64,000 nucleotides of DNA from Roseiarcus sp963807735 (lineage in GTDB: Bacteria; Pseudomonadota; Alphaproteobacteria; Rhizobiales; Beijerinckiaceae), in NCBI GenBank assembly GCA_963807735.1, contig CAWEDI010000030.1:45949-109948 (forward strand), given 5' to 3'. The notes under the pieces are model-generated. The model searched no databases. It saw only the letters and a program-made list of their open reading frames with translations, and was not told the origin of the DNA. Within the stretch, counting starts at the first letter, position 1; the number at the start of each line of letters is the position of its first letter. The translations under genes were made by a program, and so were the position numbers. Below are positions 49,617 through 57,738 of the stretch, piece by piece.

Positions 49617-50189
49617 TTAGCGATGCGCGCGCAGCCCCCATGCAAACGTGGCCCATCCCGCGCCGTGAAACAACAAGTCCACACCGAGCAACGTTCCCAA
49701 AACATAGGCGCTCGACATCGGCCAGTGAATGACGATGATCAATCCCAGCAGGAACGTCACCAAGCAGCCGAGCCACACCACAGCGCGACGCGGACTTGCG
49801 GGAAGCGCGAAGGCGAGATAGGCGCGCACCACCGCCGCCGCGATGAGGCCGGCGCCGATCATCAGCGTCAGAATCGCGGAGGCGGCAAGCGGATTCAGTA
49901 TGCAGAACAGCCCGGCGCCGATGTAAAGCACGCCGCCGATCACCCACAGGAAGAAACGGCTCCACGTGCGCGCGTGCATGCCGACGCCGATCTCGGCGGC
50001 CCCGGCGACGAGGAACAGCACGCCGTTCAGCGTCACCATCGCCAGCGTCGACTCGAAAGCGAACATCAGGGAGGCGAGCCCGAGCAGCATCAGCAACACG
50101 CCGAACGCGAAAAGCGCGCCCCATTTGGCGCGCAGCCGATGAACGGCTTCGCCGAGGCTGTGAGGGGCGCCAGAATACGCGTGGCTCAA
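49617..50189 (-). CDS. HdeD-family membrane protein (DUF308)
   Basis: 190 aa with a TTG start at 50189 preceded by GGAGGAGG. Six hydrophobic helices in three repeated pairs (ALFAFGVLLMLLGLASLMFAF, LNGVLFLVAGAAEIGVGM, FLWVIGGVLYIGAGLFCIL and so on) fit the HdeD/DUF308 acid-stress family. Function in alphaproteobacteria is not established. Lies between ppdK and hrcA on the same strand. Confidence 0.85.
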   Translation of the reverse strand: MSHAYSGAPHSLGEAVHRLRAKWGALFAFGVLLMLLGLASLMFAFESTLAMVTLNGVLFLVAGAAEIGVGMHARTWSRFFLWVIGGVLYIGAGLFCILNPLAASAILTLMIGAGLIAAAVVRAYLAFALPASPRRAVVWLGCLVTFLLGLIIVIHWPMSSAYVLGTLLGVDLLFHGAGWATFAWGLRAHR

Positions 50190-50241
50190 GGGGACCTCCT
50201 CCGCTCTTTGCGAGCGTACGTCGCCGCCTTCGCCGCCATTG

Positions 50242-51324
50242 TCAACGTCCGCGCCGTAGTTCTCCGAGCACCTGCGCGGCATACTCCACCATCGGAACGA
50301 TGCGGCCATAGTTGAGCCGCGTCGGGCCGATCACGCCGAGCACGCCGGTGATGCGCTGGTCCGAGCCGCGCAACGGCGCGGCGATCATCGAAGATCCCGA
50401 CAGCGAAAACAGCTTGTTCTCCGAGCCGATATAGATTTTCACGCCTTCGCCGTTCTCCGCGCGATGCAGCAGATCGATGACGTCGGTTTGCGTTTCGAGG
50501 TCCGCGAACAGCAGACGAATACGCTCCAAATCCTGCGCTTCGCTCGTGGCGCCGATGAGATTGGCCTGGCCGCGCACGATCAACTGCTGTCGAGCGCCCC
50601 CTGCTCCCGCCCAGAACGCCAGCCCGGCGTCGACGAGCCCGGCGGCCAGTTCGTCGATCTCATGGCGCGCGGCGTCGCGGGAGCTCTCGATCTTGGCGCG
50701 CGCCTCCGCCAGCGTGCCGCCGCGCGCGTGGGCGTTCAGATAATTGCCCGCCTCGGTCAGCGCGGAGGCGGAAATGCCGGCGGGAATCGAGACGACGCGA
50801 TTCTCGACCGCGCCATCCTCGCCGACGAGCACGGCCAGCGCCTTCTCCGGCTCGACCCGCACGAATTCTATGTGCCGCAGGCGCACGTCGTCCTTGCTGG
50901 TCAGCACAAGGCCTGCGCCGCGGGTGAGATCGGAGAGCAGCGTGGTGGTGCGGGTCAGCGCGTTTTCATAGCCAGTCTCGGCGGCCTCGCGGGCTTGGCG
51001 CTCAATGCGCGTGCGCTCCTCGTGGGCGATTCCGCCGAACTCCAACAGCGCGTCGACGTAGAACCGCAGACCGCCCTGCGTCGGCAGTCGCCCGGCGCTG
51101 GTGTGCGGGGCGTAGATGAGGCCAAGCTCCTCCAAATCCTGCATCACATTGCGGATCGAGGCGGGCGACAACGTCATCGGCAGCAGTCGCGAAAGGCTGC
51201 GCGAGCCAACGGGTTCGCCGCTCGCGAGGTAAGATTCGACGATGCGGCGGAAAATCTCGCGCGAGCGCGCATCGAGAGCGGCGAGCGCGCTCGGCTCCGG
51301 CGTTCGATCTAGAGGCCCGGACAT
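50242..51324 (-). CDS. hrcA: Heat-inducible transcription repressor HrcA
   Basis: 360 aa. DARSREIFRRIVESYLASGEPVGSRSLSRLLPMTLSPASIRNVMQDLEELGLIYAPHTSAGRLPTQGGLRFYVD is the winged-helix start; the GAF-like middle (KALAVLVGEDGAVENRVVSIP) and C-terminus (ITGVLGVIGPTRLNYGRIVPMVEYAA) are complete. Represses groESL/dnaKJ through CIRCE elements, none of which I find in this window. grpE and rph, its usual neighbours, are absent. ATG 51324 is preferred; 51360 is possible. Confidence 0.93.
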   Translation of the reverse strand: MSGPLDRTPEPSALAALDARSREIFRRIVESYLASGEPVGSRSLSRLLPMTLSPASIRNVMQDLEELGLIYAPHTSAGRLPTQGGLRFYVDALLEFGGIAHEERTRIERQAREAAETGYENALTRTTTLLSDLTRGAGLVLTSKDDVRLRHIEFVRVEPEKALAVLVGEDGAVENRVVSIPAGISASALTEAGNYLNAHARGGTLAEARAKIESSRDAARHEIDELAAGLVDAGLAFWAGAGGARQQLIVRGQANLIGATSEAQDLERIRLLFADLETQTDVIDLLHRAENGEGVKIYIGSENKLFSLSGSSMIAAPLRGSDQRITGVLGVIGPTRLNYGRIVPMVEYAAQVLGELRRGR

Positions 51325-51431
51325 GACCGCCACTGTGAGGGCAGACACGAAACCGCGCAAGGGATGGTTTCGAACTTCGCGCCGCTCCCTATAATCGACA
51401 AGCCTCGGCGTGCGACTTAAAGCTCCCTCGA

Positions 51432-52097
51432 ATGTGCAATCTCTACTCTCTGTCGAAGGGCCAACAAGCGATTCGAGACCTCGCCGACGCGATGCGGGAT
51501 CTCACTGGCAATTTGCCAATCCTGCCCGGCATATTTCCCGATTACGTCGCCCCGATCGTGCGCACCGGCGCGGACGGCGTGCGCGAACTGGCGCTGGCCC
51601 GCTGGGGCATGCCGACGCCCGCGTTCGCGCTGAAAAACCGGCGCTCCGACCCCGGCGTCACCAACTTGCGCAACGTCGCCTCGCCACATTGGCGGCGTTG
51701 GCTCGGCGTGGACAGCCGATGCGTCGTGCCGTTCACGTCGTTTTCCGAGAACGAGGTTTTGCCGGACGGCTCGCGGCCGCCGGTCTGGTTCGCACTCGAC
51801 GAGAGCCGGCCGTTGGCGTTTTTCGCCGGCGTCTGGACGCGATGGACGTCGGTGCGGAAGGTCAAGGAGGGCGAGACGACGAACGACCTGTTCGCGTTTC
51901 TGACCACGGAGCCCAACGCCGTCGTCGCGCCGATCCATCCCAAGGCGATGCCGGTGATCCTGACCCGTCGCGACGAGATCGAACTTTGGTTGTCCGCGCC
52001 AGCGAACGAGGCGCTCGCGTTGCAGAGGCCCGCGCCCGACGGCGCGCTGCGCATCGTCGCCAGAGGGCGAAATCAGGACGGACCCGACGTAATCTAA
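51432..52097 (+). CDS. SOS response-associated peptidase (SRAP, YedK/HMCES-like)
   Basis: 221 aa. MCNLYSLSKGQQAIRDLAD has the invariant Cys2 that becomes the N-terminus and forms the thiazolidine link to abasic sites. RWGMPTPAF, VTNLRNVASPHWRRWL, RCVVPFTSFSENE and FAFLTTEPNAVVAPIHPKAMPVIL supply the DNA-binding groove and the active His. The family's usual FYEW is FTSF here. Shields abasic sites in single-stranded DNA. Divergent from hrcA. Confidence 0.9.
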   Translation: MCNLYSLSKGQQAIRDLADAMRDLTGNLPILPGIFPDYVAPIVRTGADGVRELALARWGMPTPAFALKNRRSDPGVTNLRNVASPHWRRWLGVDSRCVVPFTSFSENEVLPDGSRPPVWFALDESRPLAFFAGVWTRWTSVRKVKEGETTNDLFAFLTTEPNAVVAPIHPKAMPVILTRRDEIELWLSAPANEALALQRPAPDGALRIVARGRNQDGPDVI

Positions 52098-52366
52098 GCG
52101 CCGAAACGTTTCCCGGAATGCGCTTTGTGGTCGACGTTAACATTTCCTGAATATTTACAACGAACTATATTTGCGGCCGAGCTTACGCTCGCCGAGGCAG
52201 CGGCGTCAGTAAACACCCTGCTGCGCATTTTCGCTTGGCGTCAACGGCGCCAAGACAATTGGCTTGAACTACAATGCGGGCCGCGTATTATGGCGTCAAC
52301 ATTGCCGTACCGTAAGATGAATTGCCGGCGCGCGTGCGGCGTCGTCGAAGAGGGTCGAGGAGCGAA

Positions 52367-53458
52367 ATGTACGCGCCCTTAAGGTCGTCCGGCTTCGGCC
52401 TCGCAGTTCTGTGCGCGGTCTCACAGGCTCACGCCCAGGCGCCGGCGCCGCCGAACGAAGTGGGCGGGCCAACGTCGGGTGTGGAATTTGTCCCGCCCCC
52501 GCCAGCCGATTTCAATCCCGCAACAGCCTCGGCGGCGGAGCTCGAAAAATACCACATACCGCCGGCGCCGAGCGCGGCCGCGCAGCCGGCGGCCTACCAT
52601 TCCTGGCTCAAGGCGGTGACGGGGAACGCTCCGGCGCAGACCCCGACGCTCACCAATACGAACATCAGCAATGGCCCGGTCTCGCTGCCGAGCGCGGCCG
52701 TCCCGCGCGGCGTGTCGAACAACACCGTCACCGGCGCGTCGAACAACTGGAGCGGTTCGGCGGCGACCGGCATCGCCAACCCCAGCAACCTCGAAGCGGT
52801 AATGCAAGAATTTGTTGTGCCGGCTGCGCATCAGGCGTTCGGCGCCTGCACCGGCGGATGGGATTATTCCTCGATCTGGCCGGGCATCGACGGCTACGGA
52901 AGCAACGACGTTTTGCAAGGCGGCGTGGAAGTCGACGCCTATTGCAGCGGTTCGACGAACTCGACGCTCTACAGCTTGTGGACCGAGTGGTATCCGTTCA
53001 ACGAAACGCGCGTCTCCTCCCCGACCGTCGCCCCAGGCGATCTGATATTCGTTGAAGTCTGGAATGTCAGCGCGACCAGCGGATACGTCCATTTCAAAAA
53101 CTATTCGAACAACACGGCCGCAACCTATCATCTCACCGCCCCGAGCGGGACGATATTGGCGGGCAACAGCGTCGAATGGATCGTCGAGCGGCCGGGCGTC
53201 AGCGGCGGTCTGGCGACACTGACCAACTACATCGACGTCACATCGACCCGTAGCCTAGCGTGGAATTATACGGCGTCGCCGGCGACCTACTACTACGCAT
53301 ATTCCTCCCCGTCGGTGGGCACCCTGCATCTGCTGACGATGTTGGACAACAGCAGCGCCGGCATCTCCTCCGCCGTCGGTTTCAGATACGACACCTTGTG
53401 GTTCCTGAACTTCGGCTCGTCTTGCGGACTCGGCAATGCGGCCTATACGCCCTGCTGA
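52367..53458 (+). CDS. Secreted G1-type glutamic endopeptidase (eqolisin-like)
   Basis: 363 aa. Signal peptide (RSSGFGLAVLCAVSQAHAQ), a Pro/Ala-rich propeptide-like stretch, then the peptidase: SNNWSGSAATG, SIWPGIDGYGSNDVLQGGVEVDAYC with the candidate catalytic Gln, LWTEWYPFNETRV, APGDLIFVEVW and SVEWIVERPGV with the candidate catalytic Glu. This is the two-layer beta-sandwich of fungal scytalidoglutamic peptidases, active at acid pH; bacterial members are uncommon. GAGGAG upstream of ATG 52367. Divergent spacing of 270 bases from SRAP, AT-rich and probably regulatory. Confidence 0.75.
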   Translation: MYAPLRSSGFGLAVLCAVSQAHAQAPAPPNEVGGPTSGVEFVPPPPADFNPATASAAELEKYHIPPAPSAAAQPAAYHSWLKAVTGNAPAQTPTLTNTNISNGPVSLPSAAVPRGVSNNTVTGASNNWSGSAATGIANPSNLEAVMQEFVVPAAHQAFGACTGGWDYSSIWPGIDGYGSNDVLQGGVEVDAYCSGSTNSTLYSLWTEWYPFNETRVSSPTVAPGDLIFVEVWNVSATSGYVHFKNYSNNTAATYHLTAPSGTILAGNSVEWIVERPGVSGGLATLTNYIDVTSTRSLAWNYTASPATYYYAYSSPSVGTLHLLTMLDNSSAGISSAVGFRYDTLWFLNFGSSCGLGNAAYTPC

Positions 53459-53479
53459 TCGTCAGGCCGAACCGCCGGG

Positions 53480-53734
53480 CTATCTGCGCGGCGGCTCGGA
53501 CGGGTTGTTCCTCTGCAGGCAAAGACCACGCGGCCCATCCCGCCCTGACGCCGCCGGCGTGCATTGCTGTTGCGTCGCGGCGCTATTGGCGGCGCCGGCG
53601 CCCCACGCGCCGTTCGCGGCTTCCGGAACCGTTAGGTAGCTTGGCGCCCCGAAAGGCGCCGCAAATTGCGCCTCGGCAGGCGCGACAGCTGAAAGCACCA
53701 CGACGCCGACGCCGATCATCGAGCCTATACGCAC
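53480..53734 (-). CDS. Small secreted protein of unknown function
   Basis: 84 aa. GTG start at 53734 with GAGGAAA upstream. Signal peptide (IGVGVVVLSAVAPAEAQFAAP) then an Ala/Pro/Gly-rich tail with two cysteines (QQQCTPAASGRDGPRGLCLQRN). No family recognised. Convergent with the glutamic peptidase and downstream of prfA, where prmC would normally be. Confidence 0.45.
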   Translation of the reverse strand: MRIGSMIGVGVVVLSAVAPAEAQFAAPFGAPSYLTVPEAANGAWGAGAANSAATQQQCTPAASGRDGPRGLCLQRNNPSEPPRR

Positions 53735-53851
53735 GATTTCCTCCCCGGGATGAGACGCGCCCCGCTCTGCCGTTCGCGTAATCGCCGTGGTCCAGCGGCG
53801 TATTCCTCGCTCCCTATATGGATAGGCCCTGCCGACCAAAAAGGCGAATGA

Positions 53852-54928
53852 CTATCCCTGCGCCTGCTCGGCGAGCAGCCGCGCCTGACGATCGGCGGCC
53901 AGCGCATCGATCACCTCGTCAAGCCCCTCGCCTTCGATAAGTCGATCGAGCGAGTAAAGAGTGACGTTGACGCGGTGGTCGGTCATCCGCCCTTGCGGGA
54001 AATTGTAGGTGCGGATGCGACCCGAGCGGTCGCCCGAGCCGACCTGCTCGCGCCGGTCCTTGGCGCGCTCGGCATCTGCGCGCTCCTGTTCGCCCTTCAG
54101 AATCCGTGAGCGCAACAGCGCCATCGCCTTGGCGCGGTTGCGGTGCTGCGAGCGCTCCTCCTGCACCGCGACGACGATACCGGTCGGCAAATGGGTGATG
54201 CGAATCGCGGATTCCGTCTTGTTGACATGCTGGCCGCCGGCGCCGCCGGCGCGCATCGTGTCGATCTTGAGGTCGCTTTCCTTGATTTCGACGTCGACGT
54301 CACGCGCCTCCGGCATCACCGCGACGGTGGCGGCCGAGGTATGGATGCGGCCTTGCGCTTCGGTCGCCGGCACGCGCTGCACACGATGGACGCCGCTCTC
54401 ATATTTCAGCCGCGCGTAGGCGCCGCGACCGGCGATCTCGGCGATGATCTCTTTATAGCCACCCGCAGTCCCTTCGCTGGCGGAGAGAACGTCGATCTTC
54501 CAGCCGCGGGCTTCGGCGTATTTGACGTACATGCGGAACAGGTCGCCCGCGAACAGCGCCGCCTCGTCACCGCCCGTACCGGCGCGCACCTCCAGGATCA
54601 CGTTGCTTTCGTCGGCGACGTCCTTCGGCAGCAAGGCGAGGCGAATATCACGCGTCATCGCTTCGATCGCCGCGCGCGCCTCCTCGGCCTCTCCCGCGGC
54701 GATCTCCCGCATCTCGGCGTCGAGCGCCGGGTCGGCGAGCATCGCGTCGAGGTCGGCGCGCTCCTTCTCCTTGCCGCGTAGCGCGCGGACGGCGGCGGCG
54801 AGCGGTTCGAGATCGGCGTATTCGCGCGCCAAGTCAGCGTAATCGGCGCCCTGCGCGCCGGCGCCCAGCCGGTGGCCGAGCTCCTCATGCCGGCGCAGAA
54901 TCGTGTCGAGGTGGCCGTCGAGGTTCAT
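53852..54928 (-). CDS. prfA: Peptide chain release factor 1
   Basis: 358 aa. Decodes UAA and UAG. The hydrolysis motif GAGGQHVNKTESAIR is present, and SGVHRVQRVPATEAQGRIHTS precedes it; ERSQHRNRAKAM and SGDRSGRIRTYNFPQGRMTDHRVN are typical. Length normal. Ten bases downstream of ptsP on the same strand. prmC, which methylates the GGQ glutamine and usually follows prfA, is not here. Confidence 0.96.
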   Translation of the reverse strand: MNLDGHLDTILRRHEELGHRLGAGAQGADYADLAREYADLEPLAAAVRALRGKEKERADLDAMLADPALDAEMREIAAGEAEEARAAIEAMTRDIRLALLPKDVADESNVILEVRAGTGGDEAALFAGDLFRMYVKYAEARGWKIDVLSASEGTAGGYKEIIAEIAGRGAYARLKYESGVHRVQRVPATEAQGRIHTSAATVAVMPEARDVDVEIKESDLKIDTMRAGGAGGQHVNKTESAIRITHLPTGIVVAVQEERSQHRNRAKAMALLRSRILKGEQERADAERAKDRREQVGSGDRSGRIRTYNFPQGRMTDHRVNVTLYSLDRLIEGEGLDEVIDALAADRQARLLAEQAQG

Positions 54929-54937
54929 GGCCAGGCG

Positions 54938-57202
54938 CTAAAGACGGACGCCGTGGCGCTCGGCGATCTCTCGCAAGGGTTCGCGCAACGACGCGCGCTC
55001 GCCGCCCTCGGCGAGCAGCGCATCGACCTCAGCGCGCACCGGGGCGAGCGGCAGCGACAGGACCATCGCCTTGATCGGCCCGATCGCCGTCGCCGACATC
55101 GAGAGATCGCGGAAGCCAAGCGCGATCAGCGTCATCGCCTCCAATGGCCGGCCGCCGATCTCCCCACACAACGCGACCCGCGTAAGCCCCCGTTCGCCGA
55201 CCTCGGCGACCCGCTTCAAGGCGCGCAGGAACGCCGGCGACAAGGCGTCGAAACGATCGGCGACCCGCTTGTTGTCGCGATCGACCGCGTAGAGATATTG
55301 CATGAGATCGTTCGAGCCGACGGAGAGAAAATCCACTGCGCCGGCGATCTCTTCGAGCTGCCACAACAGCGAGGGCACCTCCAGCATGGCGCCGAGTTCG
55401 ATCGAGGTCGGCGGGACGCGGCCGAGGCGGACTAGGAACGCCAGTTCGCGATCAAGCATCGCCTTGCCGCGTTGATATTCGTCGACCGTCGAGACCATCG
55501 GCAGCATCAGGCGCAATCTTCGGCCCGCCGCGGCGCGCAGCATGGCGCGCATCTGGGTGCGCAAAAGCGCCGGCTTGTCGAGCCCGATGCGCACCGCCCG
55601 CCAACCGAGCGCCGGGTTCTCCTCCTCGTTCGGCTTCATATAGGGCAGCCGCTTGTCGCCGCCGATGTCGAGCGTGCGGAAGGTCACGACCCGTTCGCCG
55701 GCCGCGTCGAGCACGGCGCGGTAAAGCGTCTCCTGCGAATCGAGGCGCGGAAATCGCGAGGCGAGCATGAACTGCAATTCGGTGCGGAACAGGCCGATGG
55801 ATTGCGCGCCGGTCTCTTCGAGATGCGGCAAGTCGATCAGCAGCCCGGCGTTCATGTGCAGGCCGATCGGCGCGCCGTCGAGCGTCACCGCCGGCTCGTC
55901 GCGCAGCGCGCGATACTGGTCCTGCCGACGCGCGCGCAGCCGCGCCTTTTCGGCGTAAGCCGCCTCGACCTCCGGCGGCGGCAACACGTGCACTTCGCCG
56001 GTCAGGCCGTCGACGATCAGCGCATCGCCGTGCTCGACGATCTCGGAAATGTTGGGAATATCGCTGACCGCGGGAATGCCGAGCGCGCGCGCGACAATGG
56101 CGATGTGGCTCGCCGCGCCCGCTTCCTCCAGCACAAGCCCGCGCAGCCGCGAGCGGTCGTAGTCGAGCAGCGCCGCCGGGCTCATCGAGCGGGCGACGAG
56201 AATGGCGTTGTCGGGCAGTTCGTCCGGCCGCAACACGAGACTTTGGCCGGCGAGCTGGTGCAGCAGGCGATTGGCGATGTCGGTGAGGTCGTGCAAGCGA
56301 TCGCGCAGATAGGGGTCGGTCTGGCGCTGCAATTTCGCGCGCGCGTCGTTTTGCACCCGCTCCACTGCCGCCTCGGCCGTGAGCCCGCTTGTGACGGCTT
56401 CGCGCAGGCGGCGCAGCCAGCCGCGATCGTGCGCGATCATGCGGAACGCTTCGAGCACGTCGCGGTGTTCGCCTTCGGCCCCGTCATCGCTGCGGTCGAT
56501 CAAATCGTCGACCGAAGCGCGCATCGCTTCGATCGCCGTCTCCAGCCGGGCAAGTTCGGAGTTGACGTCGTCGGCGACGATCTTCGACACCACGATGCGC
56601 GGCTGGTGCAGCACCACATGGCCCAGGCCGAGCCCTTCGGCGATCGGTTGGCCCTTCAACGCCGCCGCCTTGCGCACCGCCACCGGCGAGGGCTGCCCGG
56701 CGAGCGCCTGCAATTCGCCCGAGGCGATCATCTCGGCGAGCAGCATCGCTGTCGTCTGCAGCGCTTCGATCTCTTCGTCGGAATAGCTGCGTCGCGCCCG
56801 ATTTTGTACGACCAGCACGCCGAGCGTCGCGCCGCCGCGCAGCACCGGCACGCCGAGGAAGGACTGGTAGATCTCCTCGCCCGTCTCGGGCTTATAGGAA
56901 AAGGCGGGGTGGTTCTGCGCGTCGGAGAGCGCCAGCGCCTCAGCGGTGGCGGCGATCAGACCGACCAGGCCCTCGCCCGGAAGCATGGTAGTCAGATGCA
57001 CGGCCTCGCGATTGAGGCCCTCGGTGGCGAACAGCTCCAGCGGACCGTCGGCGCGCGCGACGTAAAGAGAACACACCTCCGCCACCATGTTGGAGGCGAT
57101 CAGGACGACGATGCGATCGAGACGCGCCTGTGCGGTGACGGGCTCCGCCATGACCTCGCGGAGCCGCCGAAGCAACAGTCGGGGTCCGCCCGGCGCGCGC
57201 AT
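54938..57202 (-). CDS. ptsP: PTS-Ntr enzyme I (GAF-PEP-protein phosphotransferase)
   Basis: 754 aa. An N-terminal GAF domain (about 15-170, MVAEVCSLYVARADGPLELFATEGLN) senses a small molecule; the phospho-His domain has EEAGAASHIAIVARALGIPAV; the C-terminal PEP barrel contains TLDIGGDKRLPY, LGWRAVRIGL and FLSVGSNDLMQYLYAVDRDN. First protein of the nitrogen PTS that passes phosphate from PEP to NPr and EIIANtr, linking carbon and nitrogen status. Operon with prfA. The Met used may be the second one in the frame (MAEPVT). Confidence 0.95.
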   Translation of the reverse strand: MRAPGGPRLLLRRLREVMAEPVTAQARLDRIVVLIASNMVAEVCSLYVARADGPLELFATEGLNREAVHLTTMLPGEGLVGLIAATAEALALSDAQNHPAFSYKPETGEEIYQSFLGVPVLRGGATLGVLVVQNRARRSYSDEEIEALQTTAMLLAEMIASGELQALAGQPSPVAVRKAAALKGQPIAEGLGLGHVVLHQPRIVVSKIVADDVNSELARLETAIEAMRASVDDLIDRSDDGAEGEHRDVLEAFRMIAHDRGWLRRLREAVTSGLTAEAAVERVQNDARAKLQRQTDPYLRDRLHDLTDIANRLLHQLAGQSLVLRPDELPDNAILVARSMSPAALLDYDRSRLRGLVLEEAGAASHIAIVARALGIPAVSDIPNISEIVEHGDALIVDGLTGEVHVLPPPEVEAAYAEKARLRARRQDQYRALRDEPAVTLDGAPIGLHMNAGLLIDLPHLEETGAQSIGLFRTELQFMLASRFPRLDSQETLYRAVLDAAGERVVTFRTLDIGGDKRLPYMKPNEEENPALGWRAVRIGLDKPALLRTQMRAMLRAAAGRRLRLMLPMVSTVDEYQRGKAMLDRELAFLVRLGRVPPTSIELGAMLEVPSLLWQLEEIAGAVDFLSVGSNDLMQYLYAVDRDNKRVADRFDALSPAFLRALKRVAEVGERGLTRVALCGEIGGRPLEAMTLIALGFRDLSMSATAIGPIKAMVLSLPLAPVRAEVDALLAEGGERASLREPLREIAERHGVRL

Positions 57203-57336
57203 CCACTATCCCGTTGAACTTAGAAATACCCGCCGCCCCGCCCGGAAGCCGAGCCCTGACGTCAGCCTATAGGCCGAGACCGGCGCCCTCGGCAAGGCCG
57301 CGGCAGCGACACGACCGCCTCGCCGCTTACCAATTG

Positions 57337-57344
57337 TTAACCAT
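57337..57344 (+). promoter_or_regulatory. CtrA-like half-site TTAACCAT
   Basis: An exact TTAACCAT lies 134 bases before the DUF2934 gene. This is the half-site bound by CtrA or its relatives. One half-site alone is weak evidence. Confidence 0.2.
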
Positions 57345-57477
57345 GAGGTGGTTGAAAACGGATGCCGGGTCAAACGACCAGACCTTCCGAGCCAGACGGC
57401 TTAACGGTCCATGAAGAGCCCCGCGCAACGCGAGGCGCCCTCATCGACGGGCCGACGGCAACCGAGGAGCACGGGAA

Positions 57478-57723
57478 ATGAACGAAGCTACGCATACCGC
57501 CAATTTCGAAGAGCTGGTGCGCGCACGCGCCTACGAACTGTGGGAGAGCGAGGGCCGGCCGCTCGGGCGCGACGCCGAGCATTGGCTCGCCAGCGAGCAG
57601 GCGACCCGCGCCGAGTTGGCGCTCGCCGCGCCTGCCAAGGCGCCGAAGCCGAAAGCCGCGCCGCGCAAGAAGCCCGCGGTCAAGGCCGCCGCGCTCGGGC
57701 TGCAAACAGCGACCCGTCACTGA
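57478..57723 (+). CDS. DUF2934 family protein
   Basis: 81 aa. The first half (LVRARAYELWESEGRPLGRDAEHWLASEQ) is the DUF2934 motif R-A-Y-x-L-W-E-x-E-G-R-P-x-G-R-D-x-E-H-W; the second half is a Lys/Ala/Pro-rich basic tail (KAPKPKAAPRKKPAVKAAALG) that may bind nucleic acid. Function unknown, common in Rhizobiales. Convergent with htpG. The 275 bases upstream, back to ptsP, hold one possible CtrA half-site and no gene. Confidence 0.8.
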   Translation: MNEATHTANFEELVRARAYELWESEGRPLGRDAEHWLASEQATRAELALAAPAKAPKPKAAPRKKPAVKAAALGLQTATRH

Positions 57724-57738
57724 GCGCGGCGAGCTTCC

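Noticed and set aside
52130..52180. AT-rich TTAACA/TTTACA ... TATATT as a promoter before the glutamic peptidase
   Set aside because: Spacing of the boxes (23 or under 10 bases) does not fit a sigma-70 promoter; likely regulatory but not definable.
55472..57217. A 581-codon plus-strand frame opposite ptsP
   Set aside because: Composition of a shadow frame (Arg, Gln, His, Asp rich) with ptsP fully supported on the minus strand.
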